NCBI GenBank assembly: GCA_964652195.1
Contig: CAZZBB010000068.1
Coordinates: 1 to 64,000 of the forward strand
Reading direction: 5' to 3'
From: MSPOR6 sp964652195
GTDB lineage: Bacteria; Poribacteria; WGA-4E; WGA-3G
Length of the DNA stretch: 64,000 nt
The translations under genes were made by a program, and so were the position numbers. This document shows positions 37,684 to 47,294 of the stretch, in pieces. The stretch's first letter is position 1; each line of letters begins with the position of its first letter. The notes beneath the pieces are model-generated. The model saw nothing but the letters and a program-made list of their open reading frames with translations, searched no databases and was not told the DNA's origin.

Positions 37684-38487
37684 ATGAATAAATCAATATT
37701 TATATATGTGGTAATAACACTTACTTTAGCTTATTCCGCAAATAGTGAATTCTTACCAGGAGACAATAGTGATGCTTTTGGGCTGAAATATGGAGAATCT
37801 ATTGCTGGCATACCCCCGAGTACACCGAAAATTGATGGAAAACTCAATGATTGGAAGTATGCTGTTTGGGTCTCTTTTGATTCCGAAAAGGAGCTTCTTC
37901 GGGGTAAAGGGGCCTGGAAAGGTAAAGATGACCTGAGCATGACCTGGTCAACAATGTATGATGATAAGAACTTCTATTTTGCGGCTGCGATTCGGGATGA
38001 TATCTTTAGTCCAGCTGCGAATCCCGGTTCGCCATGGGAAGGTGATACCATTTTCTTGTATGTTGATTGGCAAAAAATTGGTGCTGGTGTGCCAGAATTT
38101 AAACCTAATTTTGCACGAATAAATAATAAAGCACTTGTGTCAGACTTTAGTGCACAGAAGAATCCTGATTTGCCAAATTCTGATATTGCTATTGAACCGA
38201 CACCTGAATTAGGAAAGGGTGGTATGATATACGAAGTAGCAATGCCATTCGCTCTGATAACTAAAGAGCAAATCTAAATACGATCTGAAGTAGGATTTAC
38301 CCCAGGTTATGAAGAAGGGACTGCAAATCCAGAAAAGAAAGCTGCAATAGTCTTTATGGATTGGTTTGGATTGAATCCTGATGAATCTGCGAATTTGGGA
38401 ACACTAAAGTTTGAAGGTCCACTTGATGTTAGTTCAACCGGTAAATTAACGACCACATGGGGATTGTTGAAGCAACTTACACAATAA
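37684..38487 (+). pseudogene. Secreted CBM9-like protein broken by an in-frame TAA
   Basis: AAGGAG precedes the ATG at 37684; 197 codons follow before TAA at 38275-38277. The same frame then stays open for 69 codons to TAA at 38485-38487. The protein has a signal peptide (residues 1-21) and a CBM9/DOMON-like region (TPKIDGKLNDWKYAVWVSF, MYDDKNFYFAAAIRDDIF). The part after the stop ends GKLTTTWGLLKQLTQ, the C-terminal tail also seen at 40930 and 49437. AAA or CAA to TAA would explain the lesion. It is either a pseudogene, a read-through case or a sequencing error. Confidence 0.8.
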
Positions 38488-38508
38488 CTGGTAAATTTCT
38501 TATTAATA

Positions 38509-39411
38509 ATGTCCAAAACACCTCGAAATCAAGAAGAACTATTCTTACACTTACTTGAAAAGGTTGATAATCTACTATCTCGGTTACAAGTGGAGAACAC
38601 CCAATCATCTAAAGATATCCTTGACGATTATATTGCTTTTCAGTGGCGGCAACAAGATGGAATTGGTCGTCTGATCCCGATTAAACATCCTGATCTCATA
38701 GATTCTACAGATTTAATCGGGATTGACACACAATTCGAAACGTTAGATAGAAACACCCGCCAATTTATTAATAACGCTCCTGCTAATCATGTCCTGCTAT
38801 GGGGTGACCGAGGGACTGGGAAATCCTCTTTAGTAAAGTCAATGTTAATGTTATATGCTGATGATGGACTACGATTGATTAGTGTTGGAAAAGAAGGACT
38901 TATCCACCTCCCAGAAATAGCAGAGTTAGTGTGGGAACGAACAGAAAAGTATATTTTGTTTTGCGATGATTTAGCATTTAATGAAGATGATCCAGAATAT
39001 CGTGAACTAAAAGCAATGTTGGAGGGAGGTATTTCAGCACATCCAGAGAATCTACTAATTTATGCTACATCAAATCGTCGACATCTGATGCCGCGGCAAG
39101 TAGGTGAGAATAAGTTTCCATTGGACGATGAGGATGAGTTGTATCCCCGAGAAGCGACTGAAGAAAAAGTATCGTTGAGTGATCGATTTGGATTACGACT
39201 GGCATTTTATCGTATTGCGCAAAATACATATTTAAAAATTGTTTCCCATTACGCCCAAAAACGTGGACTTGTTATACCTAAATCAGAATTACACAGAGCA
39301 GCATTGGAATGGGAAGCATCATCAAGTGGACGTTCTGGACGAGTTGCATATCAATTTATAACAGATCTTGCGGGTAAGTTAACATTAAAAGATGTTAGCA
39401 TTAAAAGATAA
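38509..39411 (+). CDS. DUF815-family AAA-like ATPase
   Basis: 300 residues. GDRGTGKSS at 99-107 is Walker A and YILFCDDLAF near 142 is Walker B. ATSNRRHLMPR is a family segment with sensor residues. DUF815 proteins are lone AAA-type ATPases with no settled function. It begins 21 nt after the broken secreted-protein gene. Confidence 0.85.
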   Translation: MSKTPRNQEELFLHLLEKVDNLLSRLQVENTQSSKDILDDYIAFQWRQQDGIGRLIPIKHPDLIDSTDLIGIDTQFETLDRNTRQFINNAPANHVLLWGDRGTGKSSLVKSMLMLYADDGLRLISVGKEGLIHLPEIAELVWERTEKYILFCDDLAFNEDDPEYRELKAMLEGGISAHPENLLIYATSNRRHLMPRQVGENKFPLDDEDELYPREATEEKVSLSDRFGLRLAFYRIAQNTYLKIVSHYAQKRGLVIPKSELHRAALEWEASSSGRSGRVAYQFITDLAGKLTLKDVSIKR

Positions 39412-39470
39412 TGTTTAGTTAATGGTATTGATTAACCAATAAATACATTCCTGCCAACAGGAGTAAATTT

Positions 39471-40247
39471 ATGTACGATCTACAAACTCTGCAATACCTC
39501 TTTGATATTCAAGGTTATTTAGTTGTTGAAGATGTATTAAATTCCGATGAGGTTGCGGAACTGAATGAACGAATTGATGAACAAGAACTTCCTGAACCGG
39601 GGAAAGTTCAAAGATTCGGAAGTGCTCCAGATGGACCGGGGTTTCTCCAATGGGGTAAATCCTTCTGCAGCCTACTTGATAATCCTACCATCATGGACAT
39701 CCTGCGATTCCGGTTAGGGGATTGTTTTCGATTAGACAGGATATATGGTATGTATATGCGGGAAGGTATGGCAAGAGGAGGTTTACATTCAGATTATGGT
39801 GCGTCTTCGCCTAATTCTCATACTAAACCAGGAGAATATTTCCCATTCAAAGATAATGAAATTCATAATGGGTTTGTTGTGGTAACATGGAATTTATCAG
39901 ATACAGGACCTGATTATGGCGGATTCTGTTGTATACCCGGCAGTCATAAGAGTAATTATAGATTACCCCATGAGATTGCTATCGAACCTGAACAAGCATC
40001 TTGTGTTATAATACCAAATGCACCAGCGGGATCAGCGATTCTGTTTAGTGAGGCACTTACCCACGGTACCGCTGCATGGAATGGTAAACATCAGCGTAGA
40101 TCACTTCTATATAAATATTGTGTCTCACATATGGCGTGGACTTCTCGACGTGTAGCACAACCGGAAGATATAGAATTAACAGATCGTCAGAAAATTCTGT
40201 TTCATGAACCGGCGGATCCTCATCGACATTTTCCTTCACTCTTTTAA
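39471..40247 (+). CDS. Phytanoyl-CoA dioxygenase family protein
   Basis: 258 residues. HSD at 106-108 (GLHSDYG) and His198 (ALTHGTAAW) form the Fe(II) triad of the PhyH fold; the 2-oxoglutarate Arg is probably in the KHQRRSLLYKY segment. Such proteins hydroxylate diverse small molecules; the substrate cannot be read here. An AGGAG-like SD precedes the ATG. A second PhyH-like gene is at 44872-46041. Confidence 0.88.
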   Translation: MYDLQTLQYLFDIQGYLVVEDVLNSDEVAELNERIDEQELPEPGKVQRFGSAPDGPGFLQWGKSFCSLLDNPTIMDILRFRLGDCFRLDRIYGMYMREGMARGGLHSDYGASSPNSHTKPGEYFPFKDNEIHNGFVVVTWNLSDTGPDYGGFCCIPGSHKSNYRLPHEIAIEPEQASCVIIPNAPAGSAILFSEALTHGTAAWNGKHQRRSLLYKYCVSHMAWTSRRVAQPEDIELTDRQKILFHEPADPHRHFPSLF

Positions 40248-40297
40248 AGTAAAGAGTTTAATTAAAAAATATAAAACATAACAACATGGAGGGTTTT

Positions 40298-40930
40298 ATG
40301 AACATACGTTTTTATATGTATACAATTTTTGTGGTATTCATATGTAATCTATTCTTTATTCATACAGCAAATTCTGCTCCGAGGAACGGAACATTACGTG
40401 TTAGTGGCGATAATACTTGGGTTGCTTTTGTGAATGGAGAAAAAGTTGCTGAAAGTAACAACTGGCAGCAAGTCACTGTTAGCGATTTCACACTTGACGA
40501 TGGGTTTGCAGTCATCGCTGTATATGTCCATGATGCTGAACCTGGAGCTGCCGGAAAAGGTGGGTTTCTCGCGGATATTATCCTTGATGATAAACCAAAA
40601 TACATCGGTACAGGTGAAGATGGTTGGCGTTGTGATACGGGAAAACTTTTAGCACAACGTAACGATGGATGGGAAAAGATCAACTTTGATGATAGTAAGT
40701 GGGAGGATGAACTTGAGGTGTATGAGAAATTTGGCGGAGGAATATGGGGATTTGGTGCAGCTGCTATGCGTCAGTTTCTGAAAGATCCAGATTGTGAAGC
40801 ACATTGGGTTTGGTGTGGACCAAATGATGTAGAAGACGATATCTACTTCCGTTACACTATTGGCACACTCCCTGTTGAACCACGCGGTAAAATCGCAACA
40901 ACATGGGGAGATTTAAAGGCTATACAGTAA
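40298..40930 (+). CDS. Secreted protein with a TTWG C-terminal tail
   Basis: The start is the second ATG (40298); the first (40286) overlaps the GGAGG SD. 210 residues. A signal peptide (about 1-26, ending ANSA) is followed by a beta-rich region (LRVSGDNTWVAFVNGEKVAE) like a sugar-binding or lectin-like fold with DDSKWEDELEVYEKFG. The end is GKIATTWGDLKAIQ, shared in form with two other secreted proteins in the window. Confidence 0.78.
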   Translation: MNIRFYMYTIFVVFICNLFFIHTANSAPRNGTLRVSGDNTWVAFVNGEKVAESNNWQQVTVSDFTLDDGFAVIAVYVHDAEPGAAGKGGFLADIILDDKPKYIGTGEDGWRCDTGKLLAQRNDGWEKINFDDSKWEDELEVYEKFGGGIWGFGAAAMRQFLKDPDCEAHWVWCGPNDVEDDIYFRYTIGTLPVEPRGKIATTWGDLKAIQ

Positions 40931-40967
40931 AAGTCTAGAATTCTAAGATTACACAAACACATCAAAT

Positions 40968-42263
40968 TTAGTGCGATTGTATCACCTGTGCAATCGCACT
41001 AATAACTACTTCAATCTCGTCTTCTTCCAAACATGAATAAGCGATACGAAGATCCCGTTCACCAAGTGCAATCGTTCCAATTCCGTGTTCAGTAAGGAGT
41101 GTTTTGCGTACATTTTCGGCATTCGACGAATTCAGTGACAAACAGATAAAATAGCCTGCATGACTTGGGTAAACTTCCCATAAATCAGCATATTTTCTAT
41201 TTGATACAATCTGTTTTATTTTCTCGGCACGTGCTTTGAGGATTTCATAATTTCGTTGTTTTTGATCTTCATAACCAGTAGTCTTCATTGATTTAAGAAT
41301 TACTGATTGTGAAAGTTGTGCAGCGCCAGATGTATTTGTTCGGATAATGCCGCTTAGTTTTTCTTCTATTCCAATCATTAGTTCATCTTCGAATGCAAAA
41401 GTGAGAAATCCGACACGTAATCCCCAAGCATATTCTTCCTTAGTGGCTCCATCAATTTTAACTGGTATTACATTCGGATGGCATCCAATCAATAATCCAA
41501 AAATGGACTCCTGCATGACATCAGAGTCAAACCAAAATCCTGCATAGGCATCGTCTACCATTACAAGAATATGACAACCTGAATCAGCACAATCTATAAT
41601 TGCATCAACAATTTTCCTCGCTTCCGAATGGTTAATTGTGTATCCTGTTGGATTATGTGGAAAATTAAGTAAGATCAGGAGTTTTTCGGGTCTTTGTTCT
41701 AAAAGTGTATGTGTAAAACCATTGATATTAAATTGTTTTTCATTATTGAAAAATTGATAGGTTTGTATTTCTGCCCCCATTTTCGTCTGAAATAAAAGTT
41801 TGTAATTCCCCCAAATCATATCTGGGAGAATCAACCTATCTCCATTATTGACAAATAAATCTGCAAGTATACTAAACCCTTGAGTCATTCCACTGGTTAT
41901 AATTGGCAGGTTGATTTTTATATTTCTAAGAAGAGGGTTTTCTTTTTTCAGATGATTTTGCCATGCAGTACGTAATTCTGTATTTCCAAGTATTGGAGGA
42001 TATGCAAAAATACTACCAGTGGACAGATCAGGTATAAGTTGCCGTGAAACATCAAGATGCATCACATGGTTATCTTTTATTGCTATGGCACGGGTTGCAT
42101 TTAGATGATCCGCTTTTTCTTGTGCTTCGGCACTTTGACTGAGTATGCCTTTCGGTAGATATATACGTTTTCCTAAATCGGAAAACAGTGAATAAACGAC
42201 TGAGGATGTCCTTTGAATATTTTGATTTAACTTTTCAGCGATAGGGTTTAAGGGTTGCATCAT
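40968..42263 (-). CDS. PLP-dependent class I/II aminotransferase
   Basis: 431 residues. LLNFPHNPTGYTI is the usual N-P-T-G segment and MVDDAYAGFWF carries the PLP-contacting Asp and Tyr. KIDGATKEEYAWGLRVGF places the likely catalytic Lys (ATKEE) and the Arg that binds the carboxylate. The reaction and amino acid are not evident. The last codons overlap a 9-bp hairpin (40971-40999). Confidence 0.88.
   Translation of the reverse strand: MMQPLNPIAEKLNQNIQRTSSVVYSLFSDLGKRIYLPKGILSQSAEAQEKADHLNATRAIAIKDNHVMHLDVSRQLIPDLSTGSIFAYPPILGNTELRTAWQNHLKKENPLLRNIKINLPIITSGMTQGFSILADLFVNNGDRLILPDMIWGNYKLLFQTKMGAEIQTYQFFNNEKQFNINGFTHTLLEQRPEKLLILLNFPHNPTGYTINHSEARKIVDAIIDCADSGCHILVMVDDAYAGFWFDSDVMQESIFGLLIGCHPNVIPVKIDGATKEEYAWGLRVGFLTFAFEDELMIGIEEKLSGIIRTNTSGAAQLSQSVILKSMKTTGYEDQKQRNYEILKARAEKIKQIVSNRKYADLWEVYPSHAGYFICLSLNSSNAENVRKTLLTEHGIGTIALGERDLRIAYSCLEEDEIEVVISAIAQVIQSH
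40971..40999. terminator. Hairpin overlapping the aminotransferase stop region
   Basis: GTGCGATTG (40971-40979) pairs with CAATCGCAC (40991-40999) across an 11-nt loop. It lies in the last codons of the aminotransferase gene, between convergent genes. It may end transcripts from both sides, but no T-run follows. Confidence 0.4.
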
Positions 42264-42427
42264 TTTTAATTCTGTGTATACTAAAGTTATGTAGGTTCCA
42301 AATTGAAACTGTCATAATAGATATAGTAATTGTGTTCACCTATATGCTTTATGTCAACCAATTTTAATTTTATTCTTGAATAGTAAATTTGAAACGATTG
42401 CAATTACAAATATATGATTATTGACAA

Positions 42428-43519
42428 ATGAAAACTTTACTTAAAGGTCTAATCTGGCTAATTTTCATTCTCATTATTATTGGATTTTGCGTAAGTGTTT
42501 ATATTCTCAATGCACCTGCCATTCCTAAAGAAGGAGAAGCAAAATTACAGGTACACAAACGTACTGCCCTCCGAGGTAGACCTTCTGTTAATTCCAGACC
42601 AATCTTATATACAAAAGATGTTTTCATATTCAGTATTGATAGTAAACATCTTAGTAATTTAAATAGTGGAATTCTCAGTAGAGAATTGCTGTTTAGTATT
42701 GCTCTGGGTCAAAGAACCAATTTTAGCGCGGACCTTTTAGATAAAGAATTACAAACAGAGTTTGACTGGAAGAAGACTTTCTTAAACTCCGCACCTGATA
42801 TGAAATTTAGTTCTGGAAAACCTACCATTAAGGTTATCTTAAGTGGGAGAGATTGGATACTAACTGATAGAACCGGGGCAATTTATCTTATTGAGAAAGT
42901 TGATAATCAATTGGATGTTTATCTTCCAGATTTGAGAGAGGAATTTAACAATAACAAGATTACTCTCTCCGACAATTTGGAGTTCTCAATAGAAAATGTA
43001 GAAAAACAGTGGTTGATTAATGATAGAGATACAACCCAAGTTTATGAAATCAGATATAATAAGAACAAATTAGATGTATTTCAACAATCAAAATATCCTA
43101 TTCAGAGATATCTATTCAAAGTTGATTTAGCATCATTAGAGACATTAGATAAAGGGGAATTAACATCCGATATACGGCATGGTTTTTCAGAACTAAAAGC
43201 TCCATTGTCCCCTAATGCCAGGTTAAGTACTGAAGAAATCGGATTAAAATGGAAAGTCACTGATGGAAAACAGTTATATCGAATACACAATGAGGAAAAT
43301 TCCCTTAAGGTTTATCTGGATTTTGATAGTGCATGGCTCCTTGTACGAGTTAATGACACTCTAAAGGGTTGGGTACAACGAATTACTGGTATTATTCATG
43401 CACCTCCAAAACCTTTGTTAAGTTCACGACAGGAATTAAAGGTTAAGTTACTTACACTTTTTGCACAGATTAAAGATATTGTGAGTAATTCTAATGAGAC
43501 TGAATCACAGACATTATAG
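42428..43519 (+). CDS. Membrane-anchored protein with three internal repeats
   Basis: 363 residues with one N-terminal membrane segment (about 7-28). Three related units follow: DWILTDRTGAIYLIEKVDNQ (then LDVY), QWLINDRDTTQVYEIRYNKN (then KLDVF), and KWKVTDGKQLYRIHNEENSL (then KVY). Each has W-x-(IVL)-x-D, then Y-x-I, then N-x-L-x-V. I recognise no family. The repeats suggest a beta-rich extracytoplasmic domain. Confidence 0.7.
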   Translation: MKTLLKGLIWLIFILIIIGFCVSVYILNAPAIPKEGEAKLQVHKRTALRGRPSVNSRPILYTKDVFIFSIDSKHLSNLNSGILSRELLFSIALGQRTNFSADLLDKELQTEFDWKKTFLNSAPDMKFSSGKPTIKVILSGRDWILTDRTGAIYLIEKVDNQLDVYLPDLREEFNNNKITLSDNLEFSIENVEKQWLINDRDTTQVYEIRYNKNKLDVFQQSKYPIQRYLFKVDLASLETLDKGELTSDIRHGFSELKAPLSPNARLSTEEIGLKWKVTDGKQLYRIHNEENSLKVYLDFDSAWLLVRVNDTLKGWVQRITGIIHAPPKPLLSSRQELKVKLLTLFAQIKDIVSNSNETESQTL

Positions 43520-43609
43520 TCCAATTGAAGTTCACCTCCTTAATATGTGATTTACTCACGCCCAACTCACCACAGGAACATACATAAGTTGATGTGATGA
43601 GGTTAGACC

Positions 43610-44806
43610 ATGAAGATTCTAATTCTGTCTCCCACCCTACCATACCCATTGACTGACGGTGGTCGCATCCGAGTATATAATCTCCTTAAACAGATTGCAC
43701 TGGATAATGATGTTTCTATATTAGCTTTGGAAACACAAGACACAGACAGAGAAAATATTAATAAAATTCAAGAATTGGGGGTCAATGTTCATCTTGTAGA
43801 GAATGATACAATTCCACCGAAAGTTTCAATCAATACCATCCTTTCATCTCTCATAAACAGACAACCAATTACCGTTACTCGCTATAATATTTCTTCTTAC
43901 AAACAGAAATTTAGAGAACTATTGGATACACACATCTATGATGTTGTCCATTATGAAATGTTGCATACCGCACAATTTCATGTTGAAGCAGACCTACCCA
44001 GTGTACTTTCTCTCCAAAATGTAGATTCTGCAATCTGGGGAAGACTTCAACAGGAGACAATGAACCCATTTTATAAATTTGCTTATTGGATCCAATTCCG
44101 TGCATTTAAACGATTTGAACGAACATTAAGTCCAAAGTTCGATGTTGTAACATGCACTTCTGATATTGATGCCGCTGTGTATTCTCAATATTGTTCTGAA
44201 AATCGAGTTGAAATAATTCCAAACGGTGTAGATGTTGCACATTTCTCACCTGAAACTACATCTCAAGCCTTAGCACACCTCATCTATATAGGAAGTATGG
44301 ATTGGTACCCTAACGAGGATGCTGTGACTTTCTTTGCTGAAGATATATTACCATTAATCCAAAAAAGTGTGCCAGATGTGAAATTTACAATCGTTGGTGG
44401 TAATCCATCTGAACGGGTCCAACAATTAGCACATGAGGAAGGAATTGAAGTTACGGGTCGTGTTCCAGAAATAAAACCCTATTTCAACGAAGCAACAATT
44501 TTCGTTGTACCATTAAGGATTGGTAGTGGAACACGTCTGAAAATTTTGGAAGCACTTGCCATGGGAAAAGCTGTAGTTTCTACAACAGTTGGAGCAGAAG
44601 GGTTATCACTTCAGAATCGTGATGAAATTATCATCGCTGATGAACCAGTCGCTTTTGCTGAAGAGGTCGTCCATTTACTTACAATTCCATCATTAAGAAG
44701 GGAAATTGGTGAAAATGGACGTAATAGAGTGGAACAAGATTATGATTGGAGAAATATCGGCGAAAAATTGGTTGGTATTTATCAATCGGTTGTAAGTGAC
44801 AATTGA
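43610..44806 (+). CDS. Group 4 glycosyltransferase
   Basis: 398 residues. MKILILSPTLPYPLTDGGRI and RVEIIPNGVDVAHFSPE are typical GT-B segments. IGSGTRLKILEALAMGKAVV contains the nucleotide-sugar E-x7-E motif. It is similar in layout to the protein at 14927-16171 (both end with a YDW segment). Its acceptor is unknown. Confidence 0.9.
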   Translation: MKILILSPTLPYPLTDGGRIRVYNLLKQIALDNDVSILALETQDTDRENINKIQELGVNVHLVENDTIPPKVSINTILSSLINRQPITVTRYNISSYKQKFRELLDTHIYDVVHYEMLHTAQFHVEADLPSVLSLQNVDSAIWGRLQQETMNPFYKFAYWIQFRAFKRFERTLSPKFDVVTCTSDIDAAVYSQYCSENRVEIIPNGVDVAHFSPETTSQALAHLIYIGSMDWYPNEDAVTFFAEDILPLIQKSVPDVKFTIVGGNPSERVQQLAHEEGIEVTGRVPEIKPYFNEATIFVVPLRIGSGTRLKILEALAMGKAVVSTTVGAEGLSLQNRDEIIIADEPVAFAEEVVHLLTIPSLRREIGENGRNRVEQDYDWRNIGEKLVGIYQSVVSDN

Positions 44807-44836
44807 TTTAATTTGTTAGTACATTGTTGACAAAAA

Positions 44837-44864
44837 TAAGGGTGGGTTAAGTAACCCACCCTTA
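44837..44864. terminator. Strong bidirectional terminator
   Basis: TAAGGGTGGGTTA (44837-44849) and TAACCCACCCTTA (44852-44864) form a 13-bp stem with a very short loop between convergent genes. Confidence 0.85.
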
Positions 44865-44871
44865 ATTAGTC

Positions 44872-46041
44872 TTAACCTTCATCTTTGGATTCTTCTGCTT
44901 CTGCTGCAGCTTTCTTTTCTAACTCACCTCTCCACCCAAGTACCATTCCAGACCTGATATGATTTATATCAAAACCTGTATAACGATCTTCAAGTGTATC
45001 ACCGAGTTTCTGGGTTGCTGCCCAACGGTCCCAAGCGATCTTCATCCATTCGTGTGGTAATGCTTCTCTTACAGCAGGATCAAGCTGCCATGCATGCCGG
45101 ACATCTGCCACAGAAGGTTCATCCGTAGACTCACCGCCCCATTTTGACCAACCAATTGACAGGGTATTTCGCTCACGTTCAGGAACACAATGACCCGTGT
45201 GAATAGCGGTTCCATTACGAATAAGTGCTTCTCCAGCTCTAAGACGAATTGCGACTTGACCAGGTAACGGATCTGATCCATTCCAACTGGGTGTATATGG
45301 AACACCTTGATCTTTCATTGACTTGGGTAATAGTACATCATGCTCATAAGGTGTCCGCCATCTGTTGTGACTACCTGGAATCATCTCATGACATTCATCA
45401 TCTGCAAGCGCCAAGAACATACCTACGCCATTACGTTCTTTGATACTTTTTTCATTATTTTCCTGGATTTCTTTCCAACGAATACGTTCTACCTCCTCAG
45501 AGTAAGCTTCTGGACCATCGCCACGAACCTCTTTTTGGGCAAAGTAACCTTTACCTGTCCCCCACCAAGTTGTGTCTCTGTGCCACCCCAATTTATTTTC
45601 ATGGGTTCTTGGATTTGCCCACAGAAGTGTACCTCGGAAGGTAAGATCTTCAGGTTGAAGTCCGTGACACCAAGATGCAACGAAGTCTAAAAACTCTGTT
45701 GAACCGTGAAATTCATTAAAACTCGGTTCTCCGAATGCCGGATGTATAATCCCACGTAGTGCCCACGGTTGTTCCTCTCCTGTTCGATGAATAAACCCTT
45801 TTGAACAGTCAATGACATCATATTTGTTCTCAGGGGCACATGCTTGGGTTACTCGTCGTCCTGCTTCACGAAGAATTGGTATCCAAGGACTATCAACAAA
45901 ATCGTTGATGATGACATATCCGTGTTCTTTCAAATGTTCTATTCGTTCTGGTGTACCACCAGGTGCTGAATGCTCAGGATTAAAATCCGCAAAAGATGTT
46001 GCTCGATAAGTTTCCTTAGTTTCTGATTCATTAGCTTCCAT
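44872..46041 (-). CDS. Phytanoyl-CoA dioxygenase family protein
   Basis: 389 residues. GWHRDTTWWG gives His154 and Asp156; NGTAIHTGHC near 277 holds the distal His. The protein also has an N-terminal disordered part and a C-terminal Lys/Glu-rich tail. It belongs to a larger PhyH-type subgroup than the 39471-40247 protein. The leader holds a 12-bp perfect palindrome (46061-46088) and an upstream promoter (46152-46180). Confidence 0.85.
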   Translation of the reverse strand: MEANESETKETYRATSFADFNPEHSAPGGTPERIEHLKEHGYVIINDFVDSPWIPILREAGRRVTQACAPENKYDVIDCSKGFIHRTGEEQPWALRGIIHPAFGEPSFNEFHGSTEFLDFVASWCHGLQPEDLTFRGTLLWANPRTHENKLGWHRDTTWWGTGKGYFAQKEVRGDGPEAYSEEVERIRWKEIQENNEKSIKERNGVGMFLALADDECHEMIPGSHNRWRTPYEHDVLLPKSMKDQGVPYTPSWNGSDPLPGQVAIRLRAGEALIRNGTAIHTGHCVPERERNTLSIGWSKWGGESTDEPSVADVRHAWQLDPAVREALPHEWMKIAWDRWAATQKLGDTLEDRYTGFDINHIRSGMVLGWRGELEKKAAAEAEESKDEG

Positions 46042-46060
46042 ATCATTCCATCCTTCCCGT

Positions 46061-46088
46061 CTATGCTAAGTTGACAAACTTAGCATAG
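46061..46088 (-). promoter_or_regulatory. Perfect palindrome in the PhyH gene leader
   Basis: CTATGCTAAGTT (46061-46072), loop GACA, AACTTAGCATAG (46077-46088). It lies about 20 nt before the ATG at 46041, just before the SD region. It could be an operator or a hairpin in the mRNA; it has no T-run. Confidence 0.5.
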
Positions 46089-46151
46089 AAGTCGGTCTTG
46101 AAAAGTTGGTGTGATTAAAACAAAACTCTCTTACATTACGACTATTACAGA

Positions 46152-46180
46152 ATTATGACATTAAAAAATAATTTTGTCAA
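46152..46180 (-). promoter_or_regulatory. Sigma70-type promoter for the PhyH gene at 44872-46041
   Basis: On the minus strand TTGACA (46180-46175), a 17-nt spacer and CATAAT (46157-46152). The mRNA would start near 46145 and carry the 46061-46088 palindrome in a leader of about 100 nt. Confidence 0.6.
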
Positions 46181-46417
46181 AATTCTTCTATCTATCAACA
46201 TGTTTATATATCCATACAACATAAAATGTTAAAATTGAAGCACTGTTCCATTATTCACTAATTGGCGTAGTATTACCCGTGTCAACTGTCAGAAATGCAT
46301 CACCTTTGAATTGCCGTGTTCACACCTAAAAAGTACACAGATTGGTGTATATAAAGAAAAATAAGGCAGATACCCAATGCGGTTACCTGCCTATGAAAAT
46401 TGATTTAGGAACGCAGA

Positions 46418-46680
46418 TTACTGGACAGAAATATTCGATGTATGTGATGTCTGTCTTGTTAGTCCATCCTGGCTGTAATAGATTATAATCTTGACAGTAT
46501 GGTTGCCTACATCGTCAGTGGTATACGTCTTTTGTAAACTAACTTCACTATCATCGTAATCAGATGTTACGTGACTACCATTAACGTTGTTGTTTGCGAT
46601 TCCACAGCCAAACAGGTTAGCACAAGGAGTAACACAAAAAACGAGATCAGACTTCTGTCATAAACTCTATTTTTCAACAT
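46418..46680 (-). pseudogene. Frameshifted small lipoprotein gene
   Basis: A GAGGAGG SD precedes the ATG at 46680. The first frame gives a hydrophobic signal (LISFFVLLLVLT). After a shift of one base near 46610-46625 the next frame runs LFGCGIANNN (a lipobox with Cys), then DYDDSEVSLQKTYTTDDVGN and VKIIIYYSQDGLTRQ to a stop at 46418. The total length is not a multiple of three. The intact product would be a lipoprotein of about 87 residues, perhaps with an Ig-like strand pattern. Confidence 0.65.
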
Positions 46681-47270
46681 TGTTCGCCTCCTCATTCAAT
46701 ACGTTAGTAATTATTGCAATGTGTCTTTCCAATCTCTCCACAAAACCCTTGTATTCATTCAGAACTGCTTCATTTTTGGCGAGAACTTTTTTCATATGTT
46801 CATTCATGTTATCAGGAACACTTTGAAGAAACTTTAGAGACTGGTTTCGGAGTTCCTCTACTTGAGGAATGTGTGTTGTCCGAAAGCTATCAATAAGCTT
46901 TTTCTTAGATTTTATCTTTGACTCAAGCTGTTCTCTTGAATAATTGTCTCTGAAAAAATCTTCATCCAGTGGTTTACCTTCATAAACAGAAAGATCGGTT
47001 TTCCCGAAGGCTGCAGGTTTTTCGGTAACACCGATAGACGTTTCATCATGTCCCGTGTCCTGTACGTCAATCGGTATTTTATCTTTGATACCTTCTCTTG
47101 CGGTCGGATTCTCAGCAAGGTCCGTTTGTGTCCTTCTTGCAGGTTCGATGTATTTATAGATGACATTTGGTTAGGTATCTGTATTGTACATGAACAGAAC
47201 TGCAGCGACACCAGCACCAAGTATTAGTATTATGAGTGTTGCGATTCCCCAATACATTTTCTTTCTCATG
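46667..47270 (-). pseudogene. Frameshifted and nonsense-bearing membrane-anchored protein gene
   Basis: AAGGAG precedes the ATG at 47270. MRKKMYWGIATLIILIL begins a membrane anchor; an extra base at about 47220 shifts the frame, and in the restored frame a TAA occurs at 47171-47173. That frame is then open for 168 codons to TAG at 46667. It encodes NVIYKYIEPARRTQTDL and, further on, a helical region (REQLESKIKSKKKLIDSFRT, FLQSVPDNMNEHMKKVL). The stop overlaps the start of the lipoprotein gene. At least two lesions are present. Confidence 0.65.
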
Positions 47271-47294
47271 AGTTTCACTCCTTAAGAAAAATAG

